A DNA stretch of 62,153 nucleotides from Brevibacillus gelatini (lineage in GTDB: Bacteria > Bacillota > Bacilli > Brevibacillales > Brevibacillaceae). The translations under genes were made by a program, and so were the position numbers. The stretch lies in assembly GCF_003710935.1 (NCBI RefSeq), contig NZ_RHHS01000029.1:1-62153 (forward strand), given 5' to 3'. Below, one piece after another: positions 52,034-59,718 of the stretch. The notes under the pieces were generated by a model. That model was not told where the DNA came from. It made no database searches and worked only from the letters and a program-made list of their open reading frames with translations. The first letter of the stretch is position 1. Each line of letters starts with the position of its first letter.

Positions 52034-52558
52034 ATGAACGGATATTTTCCCTATTTTTACGATGCGCGAATGATTTCTTCCCACTACGTGCACACCCCGA
52101 CACAGGCTTACGCCCAGATTCAGGGCGGCCCGCTGGCTCCGAATCTGAACGGCTACATCGTCTTTACCGATGTCCCCTACGGAACAGAGGTTTACGTGGA
52201 AGTGATCGGCTTGCCTCCTTACAAGCCCGCGACCGGCAATCAGCAGCCGATCGGACCTTTTGGCCTTCACCTGCATGAACACGGCGTCTGCGCCATCGGC
52301 AATCCCGACGATCCGTTCACCGCAGCAGGCTCCCACTGGAATCCGACCAACCAGCCGCACGGCAACCACGCTGGCGACTTCCCTGTCCTGTTTTCCAACG
52401 ACGGGTACGCGCGGATGAGCTTTTTCACCAACCAGTTCAGGGCGGCAGATGTCGTAGGCAAATCTGTCATCATCCACCAAAGCCCGGACGACTACCGGAC
52501 GCAGCCTGCGGGCAACAGCGGCAAGCGGCTGGCCTGCGGAATTATTCTTGCTGCCTAG
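52034..52558 (+). CDS. Cu/Zn superoxide dismutase-like protein (SodC/YojM type)
   Basis: This 174-residue protein contains all the expected ligands of the Cu/Zn SOD fold: H-x-H in FGLHLHEHG, the bridging and zinc histidines in GSHWNPTNQPHG, NHAGDFP with His and Asp, and the final copper His in VIIHQSPDDY. Two conserved cysteines (GVCAIG, RLACGII) could form the family disulfide. No signal peptide is visible, unlike periplasmic SodC, so it may be cytosolic or spore-associated. The ATG at 52034 follows AAGGTGGAG. A Fur box lies upstream. Confidence 0.88.
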   Translation: MNGYFPYFYDARMISSHYVHTPTQAYAQIQGGPLAPNLNGYIVFTDVPYGTEVYVEVIGLPPYKPATGNQQPIGPFGLHLHEHGVCAIGNPDDPFTAAGSHWNPTNQPHGNHAGDFPVLFSNDGYARMSFFTNQFRAADVVGKSVIIHQSPDDYRTQPAGNSGKRLACGIILAA

Positions 52559-52663
52559 CACCTGCGTCAATTGGCGATGCGCTATGCCAATCCATCAGGC
52601 AAAGAGCAAAGCGCCACCCTGTCGTAGACCGCTTCATCCCCTCCGGCTGGCTGCCGTGGCAAC

Positions 52664-52698
52664 AAAAAAAGCACAAAAGACGCAAGTCCCCTGTGCTT
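52664..52698 (-). terminator. mqnD terminator
   Basis: On the minus strand AAGCAC pairs with GTGCTT, followed by a run of T, about 80 bases after the mqnD stop codon. Confidence 0.6.
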
Positions 52699-52779
52699 CC
52701 TACGTTTTTTCTTGTGGGCAAAGAGTTGTAACGGCAGCAAAAGGCCATCCCTTCGCTTGATCGCCCGATTTGTGGCCTG

Positions 52780-53625
52780 TTATCCGCGCAAAAGCGACAA
52801 GTCGAAGCGCGGGACAAGCCCTTCCTCGGCAGCGCGCCCCAGCAAGGCGGTGATGGCAGCGTAGCCTTCCTCGCCGAGATTGCGCGTAAACTCGTTGACG
52901 TACAGCGCAATATGTGCCTGGGCCACCTCGAAGGACAGCTCCTGGGCGTGGCTCATGATGTACTCCTGCGAGGCGGCCGGATTGGCCCAGGCGTATTCTA
53001 CCGACGCGCGCGTCCAGTTTGCCAGCGCTTCGAGATCCATTGATCGGTTCGCAATGATTGCCCCGAGCGGAATCGGCAGATTGGTGTCTGCTTCCCACCA
53101 GTTGCCGAGATCGGTCATGAGAGACAACCCGTAGTTTTGATAAGTAAAACGAGCTTCGTGAATGACCAGGCCCGCGTCGATTTTGCCGTCGCGTACGGCA
53201 GGCATGATTTCGTGGAACGGCATCACGACGATTTCTCCTACACCGCCGGGAACGTTTTGCGCGGCCCACAAACGGAACAGCAGGTAAGCTGTTGAGCGTT
53301 CGCTGGGCACGGCCACCCGCTTGCCGGAGAGCCGGGCCGGATCGCTGGCGCTTGCTCCTGCATCGCCCTGTGTCAGCACGAGCGGCCCGCAGCCTCTGCC
53401 CAAAGCTCCGCCGCAAGGAAGCAGCGCGTATTTTTCCAGCACCCACGGCAGGGCCGCATACGAAATTTTCATCACTTCCGGCCCCTCCGCACGAGTCGCC
53501 AGCGTGTTGGTAATATCAATATCAGCGTACATGACATCCAGCTCGGGCGCACCCGGAATCAGCCCGTGCACCCAGGCATGGAAAACAAACGTATCATTTG
53601 GACACGGTGAAAACGCAATTTTCAT
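52780..53625 (-). CDS. mqnD: 1,4-dihydroxy-6-naphthoate synthase MqnD
   Basis: This 281-residue enzyme of the futalosine route to menaquinone has a periplasmic-binding-protein-like fold. The signature start MKIAFSPCPNDTFVFHAWVHG and DIDITNTLATRAEGPEVMKISYAAL are typical, with GRGCGPLV and GLVIHEARFTYQNYGL following. It converts cyclic dehypoxanthinyl futalosine to dihydroxynaphthoate. The ATG at 53625 follows GGGAGGTG. It begins one base after the mqnB stop codon. mqnA, mqnC and mqnE are not in the window. Confidence 0.92.
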   Translation of the reverse strand: MKIAFSPCPNDTFVFHAWVHGLIPGAPELDVMYADIDITNTLATRAEGPEVMKISYAALPWVLEKYALLPCGGALGRGCGPLVLTQGDAGASASDPARLSGKRVAVPSERSTAYLLFRLWAAQNVPGGVGEIVVMPFHEIMPAVRDGKIDAGLVIHEARFTYQNYGLSLMTDLGNWWEADTNLPIPLGAIIANRSMDLEALANWTRASVEYAWANPAASQEYIMSHAQELSFEVAQAHIALYVNEFTRNLGEEGYAAITALLGRAAEEGLVPRFDLSLLRG

Positions 53626-53626
53626 C

Positions 53627-54286
53627 CTACAGCACCTCCCGCAATACTGCGCTTGCTTTTTGCAACGACTCCAAAGCGTCCTTGATCCGCCACGCCGCTT
53701 TGTTGCGCGGACCGATCGCGTTGGAAACGGTTCTGATCTCCAGCACAGGCACGCCAGCCGCTTGCGCTGCGACCGCAACACCGTATCCTTCCATGGCTTC
53801 CGCAAGCGCCTCTGGCATCCTGTCGGCCAAAGCCTGCGCCGTTTCTGCCGTTCCCGTCACCGTAGACAGCGTCAGAATCGGCCCGCGGCCAACAGGCAAT
53901 CCCGCGCTTTGCATGGCGCGCTCCACCCGCTCTGCCAACTCGCCTGGCACGGGAACACGCGCCGAGCCAAAACCGAGCTCGTCCACGCTGCAAAAGCCAT
54001 CCGGTGTCTCGGCTCCCAAATCTGCGCAGACGATCTCACTGGCAACGGCAATCGAGCCGACCTCAGCCCGTCCGACAAAGCCGCCGCAAATTCCCGCGCA
54101 AATTACCAGATCATACCGCGACTCTGCCAGCGCCCGTGCCGTACCGGCCGCCGCCATAGCTGGCCCAACGCCTCCAACGATAACCGTAAACCGTTCATCC
54201 GCGCCCAGTCCTTGCAAGACCGCATCACGCTCCGCCGCAACCGATGTCACGACCAGAATGCGCTGCTTGTTTTGTCCATCAAGCAT
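53627..54286 (-). CDS. mqnB: Futalosine hydrolase MqnB
   Basis: This 219-residue nucleosidase of the phosphorylase fold (MTA/SAH nucleosidase-like) has VVTSVAAERDAVL, VGGVGPAMAAAGTARAL, VICAGICGGF, EAMEGYGVAVAAQAAGVPVLEIRTVSN and the catalytic Asp in RIKDALESL. It releases hypoxanthine from futalosine. AGGAGGGCAGG precedes the ATG. The pairing with mqnD shows that this organism makes menaquinone by the futalosine pathway, at least in part. Confidence 0.92.
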   Translation of the reverse strand: MLDGQNKQRILVVTSVAAERDAVLQGLGADERFTVIVGGVGPAMAAAGTARALAESRYDLVICAGICGGFVGRAEVGSIAVASEIVCADLGAETPDGFCSVDELGFGSARVPVPGELAERVERAMQSAGLPVGRGPILTLSTVTGTAETAQALADRMPEALAEAMEGYGVAVAAQAAGVPVLEIRTVSNAIGPRNKAAWRIKDALESLQKASAVLREVL

Positions 54287-54553
54287 TTCCTGCCTGCCCT
54301 CCTCTCTGCACTCTCCTGTTTTTTCGTACAGCTATCTAAAAAGCGCTTCCTCTTCCACGTTATCGCTACTTGTCCCTCGTGTAAAGGGTTTGGGTGTTCG
54401 TCAAACAAATCGCCAGCCGACTGCCGCCCGGCCGAACGCTTTTGCCAGGAAGCATTCGCCATTTTTCTGCAGGAAAAATAGCTCCATCCCGCTGCATAAG
54501 TTTTTCCTTGTCCATGCATCCTGTTAAGGAAAAAGTTGCTGGAGGTATGAATC

Positions 54554-55153
54554 ATGGGTAAAGATTTTTTTACAGCGGTAAAAGACAGACGAACCTATTA
54601 CGGAATCAGCAAGGAAGCCGCAGTCTCTGATGAGCGTATTCGCGAGCTTGTGGAGGAAGCCGTAAAGCATACACCATCTGCTTTCAACTCGCAAAGCGCC
54701 CGCGTCGTTGTGCTTCTGGGTGAGCAGCACGACAAGCTGTGGAACATCACCAAGGAAACACTGCGCAAAATCGTGCCAGCGGAAAATTTTGCTTCGACCG
54801 AAGAGAAAATGAATGCGTTCGGCAATGGCTACGGCACGATCCTGTTCTTCGAGGATCAAAGCGTCATCAAATCTTTGCAGGAAAAATTCGCTGCCTACAA
54901 AGACAACTTCCCGATCTGGTCCGAGCAATCGTCCGGGATGCTGCAATTCGTCGTGTGGACAGCACTGGAGATCGAAGGCTTTGGCGCATCGCTGCAGCAC
55001 TACAATCCGCTGATTGACGAAGAGGTTCAAAAAACGTGGAACCTCCCCAGCGAGTGGAAGCTGATCGCCCAAATGCCGTTCGGCAAGCCAACGGCGCAGC
55101 CAGGCGAAAAACAGTTCCAGCCGCTCGAAGAACGTGTAAAGTTTTTCTCCTGA
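54554..55153 (+). CDS. Nitroreductase-family flavoprotein
   Basis: This 199-residue FMN-dependent oxidoreductase has FFTAVKDRRTYYGIS and HTPSAFNSQSARVVVLLGEQH, the FMN-phosphate-binding segments of the family. GMLQFVVWTALEIEGFGASLQHYNP and PFGKPTAQPGEK follow. It is closest in pattern to Bacillus YdgI/YodC-like enzymes that reduce nitro compounds or quinones with NAD(P)H. GGAGG precedes the ATG. Single gene with a strong terminator. Confidence 0.88.
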   Translation: MGKDFFTAVKDRRTYYGISKEAAVSDERIRELVEEAVKHTPSAFNSQSARVVVLLGEQHDKLWNITKETLRKIVPAENFASTEEKMNAFGNGYGTILFFEDQSVIKSLQEKFAAYKDNFPIWSEQSSGMLQFVVWTALEIEGFGASLQHYNPLIDEEVQKTWNLPSEWKLIAQMPFGKPTAQPGEKQFQPLEERVKFFS

Positions 55154-55176
55154 TCTTCCAAGCAAGTTCCTCCATT

Positions 55177-55222
55177 AAAAAAGGCGGCGTAAAACCATTT
55201 CCGTCTTCTCGCCGCCTTTTTT
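55177..55222 (+). terminator. Terminator of the nitroreductase gene
   Basis: AAAAAAGGCGGC pairs with GCCGCCTTTTTT. Confidence 0.85.
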
Positions 55223-55313
55223 CTATTTTGCTGAACAAATGTAAAAGGAATCGATTGCTTTCCGCTTCTGTCTGTGATAGTATTAGTTTAAACAAAAGAA
55301 GTTTTTAAAGGTG

Positions 55314-55367
55314 TTCACATATTGTAAAGGGTTTACAGTTATGTTTGAACCTTTTACAATGTGTGAA
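55314..55367 (+). promoter_or_regulatory. Cold-shock gene promoter inside a long inverted repeat
   Basis: Arms at 55314-55334 (TTCACATATTGTAAAGGGTTT) and 55347-55367 match inversely at 18 of 21 positions. TTTACA (55332-55337) and TACAAT (55355-55360), spaced exactly 17, form a promoter whose -35 lies mostly in one arm and whose -10 lies in the other. This looks like a repressor operator superimposed on the promoter. The regulator is unknown. Confidence 0.65.
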
Positions 55368-55429
55368 TTTTTATTTTATCCACAAATAAAAGTTGCATAT
55401 TCATTTTAATTTTGTTGGAGGTAACACCC

Positions 55430-55630
55430 ATGCAAACAGGTACAGTAAAATGGTTCAACGCTGAAAAAGGTTATGGCTTCATCGCAGTTGAAGGCGGAAA
55501 CGATGTATTCGTTCACTTCAGCGCAATTGTTGGCGAAGGCTTCAAAACTCTTGAAGAAGGCCAACGCGTTGAGTTCAACGTGGTAGAAGGCAACCGCGGA
55601 CCACAAGCTGAGAACGTAGTAAAACTGTAA
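55430..55630 (+). CDS. Cold-shock protein (CspA/CspB family)
   Basis: This 66-residue OB-fold RNA chaperone starts [20 protein letters not shown] and carries both nucleic-acid-binding motifs, KGYGFI (RNP1) and DVFVHF (RNP2). The ATG follows TTGGAGGTAA. The 5' untranslated region is about 60 nt from the predicted promoter, AT-rich and shorter than in classical cold-inducible csp genes. A strong terminator follows. Confidence 0.95.
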   Translation: MQTGTVKWFNAEKGYGFIAVEGGNDVFVHFSAIVGEGFKTLEEGQRVEFNVVEGNRGPQAENVVKL

Positions 55631-55639
55631 TAGACTCAC

Positions 55640-55676
55640 AAAGCTGCCCTTGCTTGATCGCAGGGCAGCTTTTTTT
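55640..55676 (+). terminator. Terminator of the cold-shock gene
   Basis: AAGCTGCCCT pairs with AGGGCAGCTT, followed by six T residues. Confidence 0.88.
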
Positions 55677-55753
55677 ACACGCTCGCTCTGTTCCTCACAG
55701 CGGTTTTTGCCAATCGCTGTTAATCGATCCGGACTTTGTTCCTAAAAGAGCAG

Positions 55754-55783
55754 TTGACAACAGGCCAAGCTCCCCCATATAAT
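55754..55783 (+). promoter_or_regulatory. Promoter of the eutH leader
   Basis: TTGACA, 18 bases, TATAAT. A second TATAAT lies 12 bases further down. Transcription would start near 55790, leaving a leader of about 230 nt before eutH. Confidence 0.7.
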
Positions 55784-55934
55784 CACGTTATAATGCAGCG
55801 AAAAGCAATGGCGCTTTCGTGCATGAATTTTCACACAATAAAACAAGTAAAGCTGTTTTGTAGTCTCGTTTGAAAGCGGTTCCATACGATTCTCATTTTT
55901 CGACCTGTTTCAACAAGTCCATACATGAATAAGC

Positions 55935-55985
55935 AAAGGCGCTTAGGACAAATTCCTGGTTTGCAGGGAGATCCTGGGCGCTTTT
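55935..55985 (+). terminator. Attenuator-like terminator in the eutH leader
   Basis: AAAGGCGCTTAGGA (55935-55948) pairs over 14 positions, including three G-U pairs, with TCCTGGGCGCTTTT (55972-55985), followed by ATTG. An inner CCTG/CAGG stem lies in the loop. Because it sits between the promoter and eutH it would stop most transcripts unless relieved, suggesting attenuation control. The rest of the stretch 55677-55934 shows only the promoter and weak stems. Confidence 0.65.
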
Positions 55986-56019
55986 ATTGTTTACATCTTT
56001 TAAAAAGGTGGGGTTGTCC

Positions 56020-57300
56020 ATGGAGCACATTGGAAGTGTCATCATTTACATCATTATGCTATGCGCAGTCATCGGTGCTGTCGCCGCAATCCGCAACAGC
56101 GATGAAGGGCTTGGCAAAGAGTTCATGGAAGGGATTCACTCAACCGGTTACATCTTCGTTCCCGCAGCCGGGATCATGGCCTCCCTCCCTTACATCTCGT
56201 GGTTCGTGGAAAAAGCGGTGTCGCCGGTCTTCCACAAAATCGGCGCTGATCCTGCCCTCGCGGCAACGGCCATTTTGGCTTCCGACATGGGTGGCTACCA
56301 GCTGGCGAACATCTTGAAAAGCTCGACAGAAGGCTGGGTAATGGCCATGATTGTCGGCCTGATGGCTGGGGCCACGATTGTTTTCTCCATTCCAATGGGA
56401 CTGGCCATGCTCGACAAGCGCGACCATAAATACATGGCGCTTGGCGTCATGTCCGGGATTTTGACTGTTCCGATCGGCGCTTTCATCACCAGTGCCATTC
56501 TCTCTTTGACGAACGCACAGGTTCGTGCTGAAATCTCGACAAACGGTGACTCTACCTATGCGTTTGCCATCGGAATCGGCCAGGTGCTTTTGAACTTGTC
56601 TCCTATCCTGATTTTTGTCGTAGCGATTGCCGCTGGTCTGCGCTTCATGCCTGACCTGATGATTCGCGGTTTCATGATCTTCGGTAAAACAATGGACGCT
56701 GGCATCAAGCTTGTTCTCGTGTTCTCGATTGTGGAATACTTTACTGGTCTTTTCTCTACGGTATTTGGCTCGTGGGGATTCGATCCGATCATCGCCGACC
56801 CGACAGACCAATACCGCGCGCTGGAAACAGCCGGTTACATCGGTATCATGCTCTGCGGTGCGTTCCCCATGGTTTACCTGCTGCGCAAATACGCGGCAAA
56901 ACCACTGGAAGCACTGGGCAAAAAGCTGGGCCTGAGCCCTACAGGCAGTGCGGGGCTTCTGGCAACTGTCGCCAACATTTTGGCCATGTTCCGCCTCGTG
57001 CGCTCGATGCCGCCAAAAGACAAAGTCATCAACATTTCCTTCGCGGTATGTGCCGCCTTCTTGCTCGGCGACCACTTGTCCTTCTCCGCGAACTTCCAGC
57101 CTAACATCATCTTGCCGGTGATGCTTGGCAAACTGGGGGCAGGTGTGATTGCGATTGCTCTCGCCTACTGGCTCTCCGTGCCAAAAGCGCTGGAGCTGGA
57201 GAAAAAAGACCGTGAAGCTGGCATCATCGGCCCTGACGAATATTTGGATGCGCATGGTGAGCAAAAAGCTTCTTCTGAAGTAGCGGCTACCAAAGAGTAA
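56020..57300 (+). CDS. eutH: EutH-like membrane transporter
   Basis: This 426-residue integral membrane protein with about ten to eleven TM helices closely resembles EutH, the presumed ethanolamine carrier: FVPAAGIMASLPYISWFVEKAVSPVFHKIGADPALAATAILASDMGGYQLA, later LGDHLSFSANFQPNIILPVMLGKL. The ATG at 56020 follows AAAAGGTGGGG. No other eut genes or microcompartment genes are in the window, so it works alone or with distant partners. A leader terminator upstream suggests substrate-dependent attenuation. Confidence 0.88.
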   Translation: MEHIGSVIIYIIMLCAVIGAVAAIRNSDEGLGKEFMEGIHSTGYIFVPAAGIMASLPYISWFVEKAVSPVFHKIGADPALAATAILASDMGGYQLANILKSSTEGWVMAMIVGLMAGATIVFSIPMGLAMLDKRDHKYMALGVMSGILTVPIGAFITSAILSLTNAQVRAEISTNGDSTYAFAIGIGQVLLNLSPILIFVVAIAAGLRFMPDLMIRGFMIFGKTMDAGIKLVLVFSIVEYFTGLFSTVFGSWGFDPIIADPTDQYRALETAGYIGIMLCGAFPMVYLLRKYAAKPLEALGKKLGLSPTGSAGLLATVANILAMFRLVRSMPPKDKVINISFAVCAAFLLGDHLSFSANFQPNIILPVMLGKLGAGVIAIALAYWLSVPKALELEKKDREAGIIGPDEYLDAHGEQKASSEVAATKE

Positions 57301-57328
57301 GGGGAAGTATCCCTTTTTACGCAAAACG

Positions 57329-57357
57329 AAAAGGCTGTTCCTGGTGACAGCCTTTTT
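57329..57357 (+). terminator. eutH terminator
   Basis: AAAAGGCTGT pairs with ACAGCCTTTTT. Confidence 0.85.
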
Positions 57358-57367
57358 GCTTTTGTCC

Positions 57368-57513
57368 CTATCCTTGTCTTGGTGCCCACAAGATCACGCT
57401 CACGCCGACCAGACAGATAAACGCTTCGCCTCTCTCAGCCAAAGCCAGACCAGGTATCCTCCGCCGATCTCGGACAATCCCGCCAATAGAAACAACACCA
57501 TAGAATCTGCCAT
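57368..57513 (-). pseudogene. Truncated, frameshifted YnfA/UPF0060 membrane protein
   Basis: The minus strand encodes [20 protein letters not shown], then [11 protein letters not shown], matching the first half of the YnfA (UPF0060) family of about 108 residues. It then runs into a stop. The next frame continues with GVSVILWAP, as expected for the family after a frameshift. The rest is missing because the eutH terminator follows at once. GGGAAAGG precedes the ATG. It looks like a dead gene. Confidence 0.7.
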
Positions 57514-57803
57514 CGCATCCCTTTCCCAGCAGACGCCTGAGCTTTGCCCGGCAGCATGAAAACAAGCAACACGTCTCAAAACGCTCTGCTGTACATAAAA
57601 TTTTTGATAAACGCAACAAGAAGTCGTTTCCGGATGAATGTCCCCGTCTGTTTGAGGAATAATCGGTTTTTGCTTCCTTTGCCGTATTTCGTTATTCATC
57701 TCAGATTTTGCTATTATTTTCGCATAATGTGCAAATAAGCAGTAGCTAATGAAAAATGAGTGTTATAATAAGAGAGTAAAAATTCACAATGGGGAGAGAA
57801 AAG

Positions 57804-58685
57804 ATGGAACAACAAAATGCACAAGCCACTCATCAAAAATTACCCATTGGAAAGTTGCTCAAGAGAATTTTCTTTATTCTCGTCGGTGCTTTCCTTGTAT
57901 CAGTAGCTTTGGAGATTTTCCTTGTACCGAACAAGATCATCGACGGGGGTATTGTAGGTGTCTCCATCATCGCCTCACATCTCACCTCTCTATCTCTTGG
58001 CATTTTCCTGTTCTTGCTTAATCTGCCTTTTCTCATAATCGGGTATAAGCAAATCGGAAAGACGTTTGCCATTTCTACACTGTTTGGTGTCAGTGTCATG
58101 TCCGTAGGTACGTCGTTTTTGCACGAGGTACCTGGCCTGACGGACGATCCGCTGCTGGCAGCCGTGTTCGGCGGCATTATTTTGGGGATTGGCGTAGGGC
58201 TTGTTCTGCGTTACGGCGGCTCTCTTGATGGTACGGAAATTATTGCGGTCTTGTTTAACAAAAAGACTCCGTTCTCCGTTGGTGAGATCGTCATGTTTAT
58301 CAACCTATTCATTTTGAGCAGTGCCGGATTCGTATTCGGTTGGGATCGCGCGATGTACTCGCTGATCGCCTATTACATTGCTTTCAAAATGATCGATCTG
58401 ACCATCGAAGGCTTCCAGGAATCCAAGTCCGTGTGGATTATCAGCGAAAATCACAAGGCATTGGGAGACGCCATCGTTGCTCGTCTGGGACGCGGTATCA
58501 CCTACTTGAAAGGTGAGGGCGGCTACACTGGTGATGACAAGAAAGTCATTTTTTGCATCATCACTCGTCTGGAAGAGGCCAAGCTGAAACTGATCGTGGA
58601 GGAAATCGATCCGAATGCCTTCCTGGCTGTCGGCAACATCCACGACGTACGCGGCGGACAATTCAAGAAAAACGCCATTCACTAG
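57804..58685 (+). CDS. YitT/DUF161 membrane protein with DUF2179 domain
   Basis: This 293-residue protein has five to six TM helices in the N-terminal 190 residues (IFFILVGAFLVSVALEIFLVPNKIIDGGIVGVSIIAS is the YitT signature) and a cytosolic DUF2179 domain (VWIISENHKALGDAIVARLGRGITYLKGEGGYTGDDKKVIFCIITRLEEAKLKLIVEEIDPNAFLAVGNIHDVRGG). The role of this widespread family is unknown, and transport is likely. The ATG at 57804 follows GGGGAGAG. An extended -10 (TGTTATAAT) lies upstream. Confidence 0.9.
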   Translation: MEQQNAQATHQKLPIGKLLKRIFFILVGAFLVSVALEIFLVPNKIIDGGIVGVSIIASHLTSLSLGIFLFLLNLPFLIIGYKQIGKTFAISTLFGVSVMSVGTSFLHEVPGLTDDPLLAAVFGGIILGIGVGLVLRYGGSLDGTEIIAVLFNKKTPFSVGEIVMFINLFILSSAGFVFGWDRAMYSLIAYYIAFKMIDLTIEGFQESKSVWIISENHKALGDAIVARLGRGITYLKGEGGYTGDDKKVIFCIITRLEEAKLKLIVEEIDPNAFLAVGNIHDVRGGQFKKNAIH

Positions 58686-58690
58686 GCAAC

Positions 58691-58735
58691 GCACAAAAAG
58701 GTGTCGTCTGCAAAAGCAGCGGCACCTTTTTGTGC
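58691..58735 (+). terminator. Long terminator of the yitT-like gene
   Basis: GCACAAAAAGGTG pairs with CACCTTTTTGTGC, with extra inner pairs. Confidence 0.85.
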
Positions 58736-58862
58736 TTGTTTCTTCGATTGGGGATGCTCGCGGGCAGCTGGTTGGCACGCCAGCTGCTGCAACACACCGG
58801 CTGCTGCCAAACGTTACTACAGGCTGCTTTCGCTTCGACTTGTCACGATCGTCTGCGCCTTG

Positions 58863-59600
58863 CTACAAATACGCTGGCAGTTGCTCCAGCCGCTCAATCA
58901 CAGCCAGCGGCTTGTGGGCAGTCGCAGCCTTTTTTCCACGCGGATTGAGCCAGACAGCGGAAAAGCCCGCATCGATCGGTCCGGCAACATCAGCTTCCCA
59001 CGTATCGCCAACAAACAGCACTTCGCTATTGGGAACGCCAAAGCGCTCTTGCGCCGCCGCATAAATCCGCGGGTCAGGCTTATGGTAGCCGAGCAGTTCG
59101 GAAATCACCACCCGCTCTTGCGGGAAGTAGGCCGACAGCCCCAAACGCTCCAGCTTGATAAATGCCATATCTACAGGGCCGTTGGTGACGATGCCAAGCT
59201 GATACTCTTCAGCGAGCTTCGCGATGACAGCCTGTACGGCCGGATCAGGCTGGACGGCATCGAGGCAGGCCGCCTGGTACACGCGCTGAAAATCGTCAGC
59301 CTCTTCTGCTGCGATCGTGCGGTTGAAGTCGGCCATGGCCCGCTGCAAGCGCAACTGGCGATACTGCGTAAAATCGTACTTTTTCGCGATGACATCTCCC
59401 CACAGGTCATCACCGTGGCGGCGCAGCGCCGCGAGCAGCTCTGCGCCATCCAGGCCAGACGTGAGGGCATGGGTGGCAATCGTCTGCTGCATCCCTTTTT
59501 CCCAGCAAGCGGAAAAGTCAAACAGCGTATCGTCGAGATCAAACAAAATCGTGCTGAACAAAGACAATATGGTCACTTCCTCTTCCCTTTTTTCCGCCAT
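58863..59600 (-). CDS. HAD-superfamily hydrolase (YjjG-like nucleotidase type)
   Basis: This 245-residue phosphatase has motif I FDLDDTLFD (nucleophile and acid Asp), motif II LGIVTNGP, motif III Lys in GYHKPDPRIY and motif IV FVGDTWEADVAG. The C1-type helical cap lies at about 25-110. The pattern matches YjjG/YfnB pyrimidine 5'-nucleotidases. The ATG at 59600 is chosen with AGAGGA close by. Downstream TTG/GTG starts near LSLFSTILFD are possible, which would remove about ten residues. Confidence 0.85.
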   Translation of the reverse strand: MAEKREEEVTILSLFSTILFDLDDTLFDFSACWEKGMQQTIATHALTSGLDGAELLAALRRHGDDLWGDVIAKKYDFTQYRQLRLQRAMADFNRTIAAEEADDFQRVYQAACLDAVQPDPAVQAVIAKLAEEYQLGIVTNGPVDMAFIKLERLGLSAYFPQERVVISELLGYHKPDPRIYAAAQERFGVPNSEVLFVGDTWEADVAGPIDAGFSAVWLNPRGKKAATAHKPLAVIERLEQLPAYL

Positions 59601-59718
59601 TTTTCCTCTGAAAAAATATCTGCATAAGCCTCTGTCTTTTGCTAAGATCATTGTAACGGATTATAGGTGCCATCATCACGAATTTGGCACATTTTGCGAA
59701 AAAAGGAGGCTGGCTTTT

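Noticed and set aside
58764..58787. 8-bp hairpin GCAGCTGG/CCAGCTGC after the HAD gene
   Set aside because: It has no T run on either strand, so a terminator is not supported and no other function is indicated.
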